This document shows positions 25,967 to 34,490 of a DNA stretch of 64,000 nucleotides, in pieces; position 1 is the first letter of the stretch; each line of letters starts with the position of its first letter. Both the position numbers and the translations under genes were made by a program. This stretch comes from Arthrobacter sp. CJ23 (GTDB lineage Bacteria > Actinomycetota > Actinomycetes > Actinomycetales > Micrococcaceae). The stretch spans positions 4,464,001 to 4,528,000 of the forward strand of contig NZ_CP102950.1 of the NCBI RefSeq assembly GCF_024741795.1. The letters are read 5' to 3'. The notes beneath the pieces are model-generated. The model was not told the origin of the DNA and did no database searches. It was given only the letters and a program-made list of their open reading frames with translations.

Positions 25967-27340
25967 CTACAGCGCTTTGACTGCGCCCAGCACCTTGGTC
26001 AGCGACTCCTTGGCGTCGCCGAACAGCAGGGTGGTCTGCGGTTCGTACAGCAGCTCGTTCTCGATCCCGGCGAAGCCTGGCCGCATGGAGCGCTTCAGGA
26101 ACACCACCTGACGGGCGTCGGCCACCTCGAGGATGGGCATGCCGTAGATCGGTGAGCCGGCGCTGGTCTTGGCGGCGGGATTGACGACGTCGTTGGCGCC
26201 CACCACGAGTGCGACGTCGGCGGTCCTGAATTCGGAGTTGATCTCGCCCATCTCCTTGAGCGACTCGTAGGGTACGTTGGCCTCGGCGAGGAGCACGTTC
26301 ATGTGCCCCGGCATGCGGCCGGCCACGGGGTGGATGGCGAAGTCCACGTCGATCCCGCGCGCCTCGAGCGCCAGGGCGAGTTCGGCCGCGGTGTGCTGCC
26401 CCTGCGCCACGGCCAGGCCGTAGCCGGGCACGATGATGACGCGTTGCGCGTAGCCCAGGAGCACCGCGACGTCCTCCGCGCTGGAGGAGCGCACGGGGCG
26501 ATCGCTCGCCGTGGTCGATCCCGCCGTCGAGCCTCCCCGGAAGGCGCCGAACAGGATGCCGGTGACCTTGCGGCCCATGGCCGCGGCCATGGCGCGGGTG
26601 AGGATGGTACCGGAGGCGCCCACCAGCGTTCCGGCCACCACCAGCAGCACGTTGCCCAGCACCAGGCCGGACGCGGCCACGGCCAGGCCGGTGAAGGCGT
26701 TCAGCAGCGAAATGACGATGGGCACGTCCGCGCCGCCCACCGGCAGCACCAGCAGCACGCCGGCCATCAGCCCCAGCGCCAAGAGCAGCAGGGCGAGCGG
26801 GAAGGAACCGCTGAACACGATCGCGACGGCGGCGCCCACCGCGACCAGCAGCACGGCCCCCATGAGCACGGGCAGGCCCGGGAAGAGCACGGGGCGGGTG
26901 GTCATGAGCTCCTGCAGCTTGGCGAACGTGATAGCCGAACCGGCGAAGGACACGGCCCCCACCAGCAGCGTGAACACGATGGCCACACGCACCCAGGCGT
27001 CGCCGGTGTGGCCGAGCTCGAGCAGGGCCACGAGCGCCGCGGCGCCGCCGCCCACCCCGTTGAACAGCGCCACGAGCTGCGGCATCTGCGTCATCTGCAC
27101 CCGCCGGGCCACCGGTGCGGCCACCGCGCTTCCCACCGCGATGGCGCCCAGGATCCAGGGAATGTTGTCCATCTTCACCGAGACGAAGACCGTGGCGACG
27201 GCGAGCAGCGCACCGAAGGCGCCCAGCAGGTTGCCGCGCCGGGCGGTGCGCGGCGAGCTCAGGCCCCTGAGGGCGAGGATGAAGCACACGGCCGCGGCCA
27301 GGTAGAGCAGCGCGGTCCAGACCGGGGCGAGGAGGGTCAT
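25967..27340 (-). CDS. pntB: NAD(P) transhydrogenase beta subunit PntB
   Basis: 457 residues from ATG 27340; the frame is open further upstream but that part overlaps pntA2. About nine membrane helices (domain II) are followed by the NADP(H)-binding domain III, with VPGYGLAVAQGQH, GRMPGHMNVLLAEANVPY and ALVVGANDVVNP. The complex uses the proton motive force to drive hydride transfer from NADH to NADP+. Its start overlaps the stop of pntA2 by four bases. Confidence 0.96.
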   Translation of the reverse strand: MTLLAPVWTALLYLAAAVCFILALRGLSSPRTARRGNLLGAFGALLAVATVFVSVKMDNIPWILGAIAVGSAVAAPVARRVQMTQMPQLVALFNGVGGGAAALVALLELGHTGDAWVRVAIVFTLLVGAVSFAGSAITFAKLQELMTTRPVLFPGLPVLMGAVLLVAVGAAVAIVFSGSFPLALLLLALGLMAGVLLVLPVGGADVPIVISLLNAFTGLAVAASGLVLGNVLLVVAGTLVGASGTILTRAMAAAMGRKVTGILFGAFRGGSTAGSTTASDRPVRSSSAEDVAVLLGYAQRVIIVPGYGLAVAQGQHTAAELALALEARGIDVDFAIHPVAGRMPGHMNVLLAEANVPYESLKEMGEINSEFRTADVALVVGANDVVNPAAKTSAGSPIYGMPILEVADARQVVFLKRSMRPGFAGIENELLYEPQTTLLFGDAKESLTKVLGAVKAL

Positions 27341-27624
27341 TTGGTGCGCCCCTTGCCGCCGAACATCTCCAGCATGCGGTCGGTCACCACGAAGCCGCCC
27401 ACCAGGTTGGCGGTGGCGAGGACCACGGCGAGCAGCGCCACCGCGAGCACCCATGGGTCCGAGGCCTGGCCGGCCACGATGATGGCGCCCACCAGGATGA
27501 TGCCGTGGATGGCGTTGGCCCCGGACATGAGGGGCGTGTGCAGGGTGCTGGAGACCTTGGAAACCACCTCGAAGCCCACGAAGACCGCCAGCACGGTGAT
27601 CGTCAGCAGGCTGATGCCGTCCAT
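27337..27624 (-). CDS. pntAB: NAD(P) transhydrogenase alpha-2 (membrane) subunit
   Basis: 95 residues from ATG 27624, giving the three to four helices that form the C-terminal membrane part of PntA in enterobacteria. In this organism, as in many actinobacteria, PntA is split into two genes. It overlaps pntA1 and pntB by four bases each, so all three are translated together. Confidence 0.92.
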   Translation of the reverse strand: MDGISLLTITVLAVFVGFEVVSKVSSTLHTPLMSGANAIHGIILVGAIIVAGQASDPWVLAVALLAVVLATANLVGGFVVTDRMLEMFGGKGRTK

Positions 27625-28820
27625 CAGTTCACTCCTTCGTTCTCGGACTCCGCAGGAACGTCGTCCGCGTCCGCAGCGTCGAGGGCCGCGAGCGCCTCCG
27701 CCGTCGGGCCGTGCCGGATCTCGCCGTCGTGCGTGAGGCACGCGCCGGCCACCACCTCGTCCCCGAAATCGGGGGCCACGGTCCCGTCCCGGACCATGAG
27801 CGCGAGGAGGTTGGCCACGTTCTTGGCGTAGAGCCGCGAGGCGTCCGATGGCATGGCCGACGCCGGATCCTTCAGCCCCACCAGCGTGACCTGGCCCTGA
27901 CCGTCGGCCGTGGGCACCAGGACGTCCTCGCCGGGGACGGAGCCCTCCACGTTGCCGCCGGATTCCGCGGCAAGGTCGATCACCACCGAGCCGGGGCGCA
28001 TGCCCTGCACCATGTCTCGGCTCACCAGCAGCGGGGCCCGCCTGCCGGGCACGGCCGCCGTCGTGATCAGCACGTCCGCCAGCGCCACATGCGGGGCAAG
28101 AAGCTCCCGCTGCAGGGCGCCGCGGTCGGCGCTGAGCTCGCGGGCGTAGCCGCCTGAGGCCTCCGCCGTCTCAAGGTCCAGCTTGATGAACGTGCCGCCC
28201 ATCGAGGCGACCTCGTCGGCCGAGGCGGGCCGGATGTCGTTGGCGGAGACGCGGGCGCCGAGCCGTTTGGCGGTGCCGATGGCCTGCAGCCCGGCCACGC
28301 CGGCGCCGAGCACCAGCACGCGGGCGGGCGGCACGGTCCCTGCGGCGGTCATGTAGAGCGGGAAGAAGCGCGGCAGCCGGATCGCGGCCTCCAGCACGCA
28401 GCGGTACCCGGCCACGAGGGCCTGCGAGGAGAGGGCGTCCATGGACTGGGCGCGGGAGATGCGCGGGACCAGCTCCAGGGCGAAGGAGGTCACGCCGGCG
28501 GCGGCGAGCGCGCGGACGGTGGGCAGCGCCGACGACGGCGAGGCCAGGCCCACGGTGACGGCACCCTTCCGGAGGGCTGCCGCCGTCGCGGGTTCCAGCG
28601 GGCGGACGTGGGCGTAGACGTCCAGGCTGCCGGGAACCAGGGAAGGCTCGACGGCGGCGCCCGCGTTCCGGTAGTCGTCGTCGCTGTGCCCGGCGGCGAG
28701 CCCGGCCCCGCTTTCGACCACCACGTCCAGGCCCAGCCCGGTCAGCTGCTTCACCGTCTCGGGCGTTGCCGCCACCCGCCGTTCGCCGTCGATCCGCTCC
28801 CTCGCTACGCCCAGCAACAC
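27624..28820 (-). CDS. pntAA: NAD(P) transhydrogenase alpha-1 (NAD-binding) subunit
   Basis: 398 residues from GTG 28820 (GGGAGGGGAG upstream). It is the soluble domain I: an alanine-dehydrogenase-like fold with the NAD site GAGVAGLQAIGTAKRLGA and the conserved AAESGGNVEGS loop that contacts domain III. First gene of the three-gene operon, divergent from the FMN reductase gene at 29004. Confidence 0.95.
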   Translation of the reverse strand: MLLGVARERIDGERRVAATPETVKQLTGLGLDVVVESGAGLAAGHSDDDYRNAGAAVEPSLVPGSLDVYAHVRPLEPATAAALRKGAVTVGLASPSSALPTVRALAAAGVTSFALELVPRISRAQSMDALSSQALVAGYRCVLEAAIRLPRFFPLYMTAAGTVPPARVLVLGAGVAGLQAIGTAKRLGARVSANDIRPASADEVASMGGTFIKLDLETAEASGGYARELSADRGALQRELLAPHVALADVLITTAAVPGRRAPLLVSRDMVQGMRPGSVVIDLAAESGGNVEGSVPGEDVLVPTADGQGQVTLVGLKDPASAMPSDASRLYAKNVANLLALMVRDGTVAPDFGDEVVAGACLTHDGEIRHGPTAEALAALDAADADDVPAESENEGVN

Positions 28821-29003
28821 CGGATGCTCCCCTCCCGGACAGAGTCATTGTTGGCTAGAGTCTATGGCCCGCGGCTCCGGCACGGCAGTAGGGTGGCCGT
28901 TCCCAATGACGGGAGGCTGAACTATGCTCGCCATGAGCTGGGAGCCCCCAGTTCCCGCCGTCGATGGGCCGGCTCTGCCGCGCCGTCGGGAAGGAATGCA
29001 GCC

Positions 29004-29615
29004 ATGGCCACCTTCAAAATCGGTTACCTCGTGGGGAGCCTGTCCAGCAGCTCCATCAACCGGGTCCTGTCCAAAGCGCTGATCAGTGTGGCGCCGGAGG
29101 AACTCGAATTCACCGAAATCCCCATCAAGGACCTCCCGCTCTACAGCCAGGATTACGACGCCGACTACCCGCCCGCCGGCCGGGCCCTCAAGGACGCGAT
29201 CGCGGCCTCGGACGGCATCCTGTTCATCTCGCCCGAATTCAACCGCTCCATCCCCGGCGCGCTGAAGAACGCCATCGACTGGGGTTCCCGGCCCTGGGGC
29301 ACCAACTCCTTTGCCCGCAAGCCCACGGGCATCATCGGCACCTCGCCGGGCAGCATCGGCACCGCCGTCATGCAGTCCTCCATGCGCAGCGTGCTGAGCT
29401 TCCTCGACGCGCCGCAGCTGAACGCCCCGGAGGCCTACATCAAGTTCAATCCGGCGAGCTTCGCGGCGGACGGGACGGTCACGGACGAGGGCACGGCAGC
29501 GCTGCTGCGCCACTACATGGAGGAATACAGCGCCTTCGTGCAGCGTGTCCTGGCCGCCAACGCCCCGGGCCACATCGGCGACGAGCACCCGGACGAGGCC
29601 AAGCTGACGCGGTAG
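29004..29615 (+). CDS. NADPH-dependent FMN reductase
   Basis: 203 residues from ATG 29004 (AAGGA upstream). It has the flavodoxin-like fold with a phosphate-binding loop VGSLSSSSINR and the flavin-site motif PEFNRSIPGALKNAIDW typical of the FMN_red family (azoreductase, chromate reductase and quinone reductase relatives). It reduces flavins, quinones or xenobiotics with NAD(P)H. Single gene; the last 15 residues are charged. Confidence 0.88.
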   Translation: MATFKIGYLVGSLSSSSINRVLSKALISVAPEELEFTEIPIKDLPLYSQDYDADYPPAGRALKDAIAASDGILFISPEFNRSIPGALKNAIDWGSRPWGTNSFARKPTGIIGTSPGSIGTAVMQSSMRSVLSFLDAPQLNAPEAYIKFNPASFAADGTVTDEGTAALLRHYMEEYSAFVQRVLAANAPGHIGDEHPDEAKLTR

Positions 29616-29695
29616 CGCCCGTGGCGCCGCCTGCCGGGAAACGCTCGACGGCGGGCGGCACCGACATATTGCGTAACGCGGGAAATAGGCGTCTG

Positions 29696-29705
29696 CAACA
29701 TGTTG
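29696..29705 (+). promoter_or_regulatory. Palindrome ahead of the F420/NADP-type reductase gene
   Basis: CAACATGTTG is a perfect 10-bp palindrome 12 bases before the ATG at 29717, in a position where a repressor of the HxlR, MarR or TetR type could act. No regulator gene is adjacent, so this is tentative. Confidence 0.3.
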
Positions 29706-29716
29706 TTGTCGCCAGC

Positions 29717-30358
29717 ATGACAACAATCGGAATCATCGGTGCAGGACACATTGGCAGCCAGGTCGCACGCAAGGCCGTGGAAAATGGCTACGACGTCGTG
29801 ATCAGCAATTCACGGGGTCCCGAAACCTTGGCGGACCTGGTTACGGAACTGGGCCCCCGCGCCCGGGCCGCAACGGCAGCCGAGGCAGCAGCGGCAGGCG
29901 ATTTCGCCGTCGTGACCGTTCCCCTCAAGAACTATCAGGACATCCCGGTGGCACCGCTGGAGGGCAAGATCGTCATCGACACCAATAACTACTACTGGGA
30001 GCGAGACGGCCACATCACGGCCCTGGACAACGGCGAAGCGACGACATCCGGGCTGCTCCAGAAGCATCTCCCCACTTCCAAGGTGGCCAAGGGCTTCAAT
30101 CACCTCTACGCCAAGGACATCACCACCGACGGCACCCCCGCAGGTACGCCAAACCGGCGAGCACTGGCCACCGCCAGCGACTTCCCCGAAGCCGCTGAAC
30201 TCGTCACCAGGCTCTACGACGAGTTCGGCTTCGACACCGTCAACATCGGCCCGCTCGAGGACAGTTGGCGGTCTGAGCGCGACCGCCCTGCCTACGTGAT
30301 CCGGCAGAACGCCGTCGAACTCCGCGACAACCTCGCCAAGGCGACGCGCACCATCTAA
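29717..30358 (+). CDS. NADP-binding oxidoreductase, F420-dependent NADP reductase type
   Basis: 213 residues from ATG 29717. The N-terminal Rossmann motif GIIGAGHIGSQVARKAV is followed by SNSRGP, whose Ser and Arg are suited to the 2'-phosphate of NADP. The rest follows the NADP oxidoreductase coenzyme F420-dependent family, including a DTNNYYW segment after the second strand. It may act on a small substrate or on F420; the short family members are poorly characterised. Single gene with a terminator hairpin after it. Confidence 0.75.
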   Translation: MTTIGIIGAGHIGSQVARKAVENGYDVVISNSRGPETLADLVTELGPRARAATAAEAAAAGDFAVVTVPLKNYQDIPVAPLEGKIVIDTNNYYWERDGHITALDNGEATTSGLLQKHLPTSKVAKGFNHLYAKDITTDGTPAGTPNRRALATASDFPEAAELVTRLYDEFGFDTVNIGPLEDSWRSERDRPAYVIRQNAVELRDNLAKATRTI

Positions 30359-30373
30359 CTCAACACGAACGAC

Positions 30374-30402
30374 GGCGGGCAGGCGGCTTGCGCTTGCCCG
30401 CC
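30374..30402 (+). terminator. Intrinsic terminator
   Basis: GGCGGGCA (30374-30381) pairs with TGCCCGCC (30395-30402) and is followed by GCTTTT, 16 bases after the reductase stop. Confidence 0.7.
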
Positions 30403-30513
30403 GCTTTTCGTCTTGGCGGTGATCCCGGAGCGGAAGATCCTTCGATCTTGCGGACAGAAACGGCGCTTTGGACACGCTCTTAAGGGCCGTATCATTACAC
30501 AAACTCCTGTCGG

Positions 30514-30876
30514 ATGGCGCACCATGTCCCTATGGGAACCGTCGCCGATTATCTGCAGGACGTCAGCGCAGCCAACCGCGGGACGCTGGAACGCATTGTC
30601 GAGATCGCGCGCGAGTTAGCGCCCGACGCCGAAGAGGGCACCAGCTACGGGATGCCTGCTTTGCTCGTGGAAGGCAAAGGCTTCGTGAGCGTGCTCGAAA
30701 CCAAGAACCACCTGGCCCTGTACCCGTTCAGCGGGCAGATCCTGCCGGGGATGGCCGAGGAGCTTGGGGCTTACTCATGGTCGCCGGGGACGTTGCGGTT
30801 CTCTGCGGACAATCCACTGCCGGATTCATTGGTGCGCCGGATCCTGGAGACGCGGCTGGCGGCCATCCGGAAGTAG
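30514..30876 (+). CDS. DUF1801 (YdhG-like, iron chaperone type) protein
   Basis: 120 residues (an internal ATG at 30532 would give 114). The order VADYLQDVSAANRGTLERI, then EEGTSYGMPALLVEG and LYPFSGQILPGM is that of the small DUF1801/YdhG proteins, some of which are frataxin-like iron chaperones in Bacillus. A cytosolic role is expected and function here is not known. An IS481 remnant begins 22 bases downstream. Confidence 0.8.
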   Translation: MAHHVPMGTVADYLQDVSAANRGTLERIVEIARELAPDAEEGTSYGMPALLVEGKGFVSVLETKNHLALYPFSGQILPGMAEELGAYSWSPGTLRFSADNPLPDSLVRRILETRLAAIRK

Positions 30877-30898
30877 GAAAAGGCCCCGCAGCGCCTAA

Positions 30899-31123
30899 CA
30901 AAGGTTCGTCTACCCGCAGCCGAACGCGTGCCGGCAGCCGCCGGCCGAGACGATGACCGTGCTGCAAGCCCAGGTCCGCGCCTTCGACCGCTACTACAAC
31001 ACCGAACGTGAACACCAAGCACTGCCCGGGCGCCGGACCCCGCAGGAAGCCTGGGACGCGACACCGAAAACACCGGCCCCGCCACGTCCTGAGACATGAA
31101 GTGTCCACGAGGTCCTGAGACAT
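30899..31123 (+). mobile_element. IS481-family remnant: transposase C-terminus plus right end
   Basis: Frame 2 from 30899 to the stop at 31097-31099 encodes the end of an integrase-type transposase, including AFDRYYNTEREHQALPGRR and TPQEAWDATP, the usual C-terminal YN..R.HQALG.RTP..AW signature of IS481. A stop codon (30896-30898) precedes it in frame, and the DDE core and left end are absent. GTCCTGAGACAT occurs twice (31086-31097 and 31112-31123), marking the right terminal region. The fragment is too short to be active. Confidence 0.8.
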
Positions 31124-31134
31124 CACAACGGCTC

Positions 31135-31164
31135 AAAACGACGCCTACTGCGACCTAGTTGGGT
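31135..31164 (-). repeat. Degenerate half copy of a hairpin repeat
   Basis: This stretch matches the right arm of the hairpin at 38346-38411 (shared blocks include CCCAACT and GGTCGCA on the minus strand). The other arm is missing: the IS481 remnant occupies its place. It overlaps the last codons of pcaC. Confidence 0.55.
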
Positions 31165-31607
31165 GGGGTGACTGCGTCGATGTCGGCGAAGACCTTCTGG
31201 GCCGTCTTGAAGGCGGTGTTGGCGGAGGGCACGCCGCAGTAGATGGCGCTCTGCAGCAGGATTTCCTTGATCTCGTCCCGGCTCAGGCCGTTGGTGAGTG
31301 CCGAACGGATGTGCATGGCGAGCTCTTCCCAGTGCCCATGCGCGATCATCGCCGTGATCGTAACGGCCGAGCGCATGCGCCGGTCCAGGCCGGGCCGGGT
31401 CCAGATGCCGCCCCAGGCGATCCGGGTGATCATGTCCTGGAAGTCGCCGGTGAAGTCGTCCTTCCCGGCGTTGGCGCGGTCCACGTGCGCGTCGCCGAGC
31501 ACCCCGCGGCGGACCACCATGCCGGCGTCGTAGATCTCCTGCGCGGTGGCGCCGGGCTGGACGGCGCCCTGCGATGGGTCGCTGCTCTGTGGGGGACTCA
31601 TGGTCAT
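31155..31607 (-). CDS. pcaC: 4-carboxymuconolactone decarboxylase
   Basis: 150 residues, AhpD-like CMD family. It decarboxylates gamma-carboxymuconolactone to 3-oxoadipate enol-lactone in the protocatechuate branch of the beta-ketoadipate pathway. The core segment HWEELAMHIRSALTNGLSRD and EILLQSAIYCGVPSANTAF are conserved. It overlaps pcaD by four bases and is the last gene of the catabolic operon. Separate pcaC and pcaD genes are found here instead of the fused pcaL seen in some actinobacteria. Confidence 0.95.
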   Translation of the reverse strand: MTMSPPQSSDPSQGAVQPGATAQEIYDAGMVVRRGVLGDAHVDRANAGKDDFTGDFQDMITRIAWGGIWTRPGLDRRMRSAVTITAMIAHGHWEELAMHIRSALTNGLSRDEIKEILLQSAIYCGVPSANTAFKTAQKVFADIDAVTPPN

Positions 31608-32422
31608 CGTCCGTTCTCCTTCATGAAGGTCCGCATCAAATCAGCCACAGCGGCCGGCGCCTCTGCGGGCGCGAGGTGCGCGACGCCGTCGAGCGCCACC
31701 GCCACGGCACTGCCGCCGCCGGCCTTGATGCCGGCGGCAACCTCTTCAGCGAACGACGGTGGGGCAACGGAATCCTCGACGCCGGCGATCGCCTGCGTGG
31801 GGACGGTGATGCTGCCGAGCTGGGCGCGGACGTCGAAGGCGGCGAGGGCTTCGCAGCAGAAGGCGTAGCTGAAGCGATCGGCGTCGCGCAGGGCGTGGAG
31901 GAGCCTGCTGCTGACCTCGGGCCGGCGGTCCATGAACCCGGGGGCGAACCAGCGCTGCGCGGAGCCCTGGATCATCACCGGGGTTCCCTGCGCGCGCACG
32001 GTTTCGGCGCGCTCCAGCCAGCCCTCGGGCGTGCCGAGCTTGGCGCCGCTGCACTGCACGGACAGGCTGCGGAGGCGGTCGCCGTGCTTGATGCCCAGCT
32101 GCAGGCCGGTGGCGCCGCCCAGCGAGACACCGGCGTAGTGGAAGTTCGCGCCGGGGCTCACGGAGTCGACAAGATCGACGACGGCGTCAGCCAGTTCCGC
32201 GACATCGAAGCCTTCCGTGGCGGCCGGCGAGATGCCGTGGCCGGGCAGGTCCCAAGCGATGACGTCGTATTCGTCGCCCAGAAGGGCAGCCGCCTCGGTC
32301 CAGAGCACGGTGGAGGTGCCGAGCGAGGGGCCCACCACCAGGAGCGGCTTGGCTCCCAGTTCGCGCTGCGGGGAGAGCAGCACGGCCTTGACAGTTGGCC
32401 TGGCCGTTGGTGTTTCAGGCAC
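31604..32422 (-). CDS. pcaD: 3-oxoadipate enol-lactonase
   Basis: 272 residues from GTG 32422 (AAGGGAG upstream); an ATG at 32449 is an alternative and the frame is open to 32503 inside pcaB. Alpha/beta hydrolase with nucleophile Ser in AGVSLGGATG and an oxyanion region VVGPSLGTS; WDLPGHG is typical. It hydrolyses the enol-lactone to 3-oxoadipate. The start overlaps the pcaB stop by eight bases. Confidence 0.92.
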   Translation of the reverse strand: MPETPTARPTVKAVLLSPQRELGAKPLLVVGPSLGTSTVLWTEAAALLGDEYDVIAWDLPGHGISPAATEGFDVAELADAVVDLVDSVSPGANFHYAGVSLGGATGLQLGIKHGDRLRSLSVQCSGAKLGTPEGWLERAETVRAQGTPVMIQGSAQRWFAPGFMDRRPEVSSRLLHALRDADRFSYAFCCEALAAFDVRAQLGSITVPTQAIAGVEDSVAPPSFAEEVAAGIKAGGGSAVAVALDGVAHLAPAEAPAAVADLMRTFMKENGR

Positions 32423-33851
32423 GGGTGGCTCCCTTCGATGAGGTTCCATTGATTTCGGCAGACGCCGCGAAGCCGGGGTAGGCGGCGAGGATCCGGCGGG
32501 CAATCTCGGCCCCTTCGCCGAGGTAGCTTGCGGGATCCAGGAGTGCGTGCAGTTCGGCGTCAGAGAGCTTGTCAGCAGGGACGGTTTCGCGCAGCAGCTT
32601 GGTGTAGATACGGGACTGCTCGGCAGCCGGCGCCTTCAGCGTTTCGTCGACGACGCCCTGCAGCTTCTGCTTTCCGTCCTCGCCAAGGAGAGGCGCGACG
32701 GCGGCCGCCACACCTTCGCTGAGCAGCAGCGGGCCCGAGATTTCCAGGTTGCGGCGCATGGCCTCGGGGAAGACGCGGAGGCCTTCCGTGAGCTCCCTCA
32801 GCTGTGAAGCGGCGCCCAAAGCAAGGGCCAACAGCTGGCGGAGGGCCGGCCATTCGCTGTGCCAGGCACCGTCGGGGCGCTCGTCGTTGAAGGTGGCCGC
32901 GGCAAGGTGCAGCTGCGATGCCAGGCCGGGTGCTTGCAATGCCGCGCTGCGGATGAGCACGGACAGCACGGGATTCTGCTTCTGCGGCATGGCCGAGGAC
33001 ACACCACGTCCGGTGGCCAACGGTTCGCCGAGTTCGCCCACCTCGGGCCGGCTCAGGAACAGCAGGTCCGCGGCGATCTTGCCGAAGGAATCGATGAGGG
33101 CCGCAAGCCCGTCACCCAGAGCCGTGACCGCGAGGCGGTTCGTGTGCCAGGGCGCTGCGGGCGAGGCGAGTCCGAGCGTTGACGCCAAAGCATCGGCAAG
33201 GCTGAACGGCGTTGCCTCCGAACCCAATGTCAGCTTGGTGCCCGATGCCAGCGTTCCACCGGCACCACCGAACTGCACCGGCAATTCAAGCGATTCCAGC
33301 CTCGCGGCCGCCGCAGCAACCCCATGGAACCACTGCGCGGCCTTGAGCCCGAACGTGTACGGAAGCGCATGCTGCGTCAGGCTCCTGCCCACACACAGCG
33401 TGTCCGCATGCTGTTCCGCCAAGGTGGCGAGCGCCGTCGTCGTGCCCTTTACGTCAACCAGCAACGCTGAAATCGTGCGGCTGGCGAGCACCATGAGGGC
33501 CGAGTCGAGGACGTCCTGGCTGGTCAGGGAGGTGTGGACGGACTTGCCCGCGATTCCTTCAGGGTCCAGATCTTTGACCCTTGCCCGGAGGTCACCCAGC
33601 AGGGGAATCACCGGGTTGCCGCCGCCCTGGGCCCGTTCCGCGATCGAGGCGACGTCATAGGAGCCGGCATCGGCGGCTTCGGCCACCACAGCGGCGGAAC
33701 CGGCAGGGACGAGCCCTGCCTCCTCGAGGACAGCCGCCCAGGCGGCCTCGACGTCGAGGATTGCCGCGATCACGGCACGGTCGCCCGTCAGCGCCGCCAC
33801 AGCGGGCGACGCCGAGACGGGGCTGAGGAGGCCGAAGTCGCCGTCGCTCAT
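32415..33851 (-). CDS. pcaB: 3-carboxy-cis,cis-muconate cycloisomerase
   Basis: 478 residues of the fumarase/aspartase superfamily. The signature SSAMPQKQNP (GSSxMPxKxNP) carries the catalytic serine loop, and TSLTSQDVLDSA the second conserved region. It lactonises 3-carboxymuconate to 4-carboxymuconolactone. Its ATG overlaps the pcaG stop by four bases. About 30 residues longer than bacterial PcaB of about 450, mainly at the C-terminus. Confidence 0.95.
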   Translation of the reverse strand: MSDGDFGLLSPVSASPAVAALTGDRAVIAAILDVEAAWAAVLEEAGLVPAGSAAVVAEAADAGSYDVASIAERAQGGGNPVIPLLGDLRARVKDLDPEGIAGKSVHTSLTSQDVLDSALMVLASRTISALLVDVKGTTTALATLAEQHADTLCVGRSLTQHALPYTFGLKAAQWFHGVAAAAARLESLELPVQFGGAGGTLASGTKLTLGSEATPFSLADALASTLGLASPAAPWHTNRLAVTALGDGLAALIDSFGKIAADLLFLSRPEVGELGEPLATGRGVSSAMPQKQNPVLSVLIRSAALQAPGLASQLHLAAATFNDERPDGAWHSEWPALRQLLALALGAASQLRELTEGLRVFPEAMRRNLEISGPLLLSEGVAAAVAPLLGEDGKQKLQGVVDETLKAPAAEQSRIYTKLLRETVPADKLSDAELHALLDPASYLGEGAEIARRILAAYPGFAASAEINGTSSKGATRA

Positions 33852-34486
33852 GCCGGGTTTTCCGTTGCCAGATCGCCAGTTGCCAGGTCCAGCGAACCGT
33901 CCTGCTGGAAGTCCAGGAACACGGTCTCGTCGCCGCCCTGCAGGCGGATGTCCCAGCTGAGGCCTCCGTCGGGGTCGCGGCGGGCGATGAGTGTCCGGCG
34001 GCGTTCCGGGTCCAGGGAGGACAGCAGCGGGTCGTTGGCGAGGGCTTCCTCGTTTTCCGGCAGGTAGATCCGGGTGAAGAGGCGGTTCATGAGGCCGCGG
34101 GCGAACACGGCCACGGAGATGAACGCGGCCCCGCCGGGCTTGGTGGGGCCGGGGTTGACCGTGGTGAAGGTGTACACCCCGGTGTTGCCCACCGCGGCGC
34201 GGCCCCAGCCGGTGAAGGTGTAGCCGTCGCGGACCAGGGAACCGGTGCGCCGGACGATGTTGCCCCCGGCGTCGGGCTGCCAGATCTCCAGGATGGCGTC
34301 CGGGATGGCGTGGCCGGCGCCGTCGTACACGGTGCCCTGCAGGCGGATGCTGCCGGGGCTGCCCGGGGCCAGGAGCTCGTTGTCCTTGCTGAAGGGCAGG
34401 GCGTAGCCGTAGAACGGTCCGACGGTCTGGCCCGGTGTGGGTGTCAACGGTGTGGGTGTCAAAGGTGTGGGTGTCAGGGTGCTCAT
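33848..34486 (-). CDS. pcaG: Protocatechuate 3,4-dioxygenase alpha subunit
   Basis: 212 residues. The intradiol dioxygenase fold begins at about residue 18 (PGQTVGPFYGYALPF). The alpha chain pairs with PcaH and carries no iron. The first 18 residues are three copies of LTPTP, encoded by a 15-bp tandem repeat (34434-34478), an unusual N-terminus for this subunit. Four bases separate it from pcaH upstream. Confidence 0.95.
   Translation of the reverse strand: MSTLTPTPLTPTPLTPTPGQTVGPFYGYALPFSKDNELLAPGSPGSIRLQGTVYDGAGHAIPDAILEIWQPDAGGNIVRRTGSLVRDGYTFTGWGRAAVGNTGVYTFTTVNPGPTKPGGAAFISVAVFARGLMNRLFTRIYLPENEEALANDPLLSSLDPERRRTLIARRDPDGGLSWDIRLQGGDETVFLDFQQDGSLDLATGDLATENPA
34434..34478 (+). repeat. 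15-bp tandem repeat, three units, at the pcaG start
   Basis: Units GGTGTGGGTGTCAAC, GGTGTGGGTGTCAAA and GGTGTGGGTGTCAGG follow each other exactly at 34434, 34449 and 34464 (plus strand). They encode the LTPTP repeats at the PcaG N-terminus and keep the frame, so slippage would only change the length of the tail. Confidence 0.9.
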
Positions 34487-34490
34487 GTGC

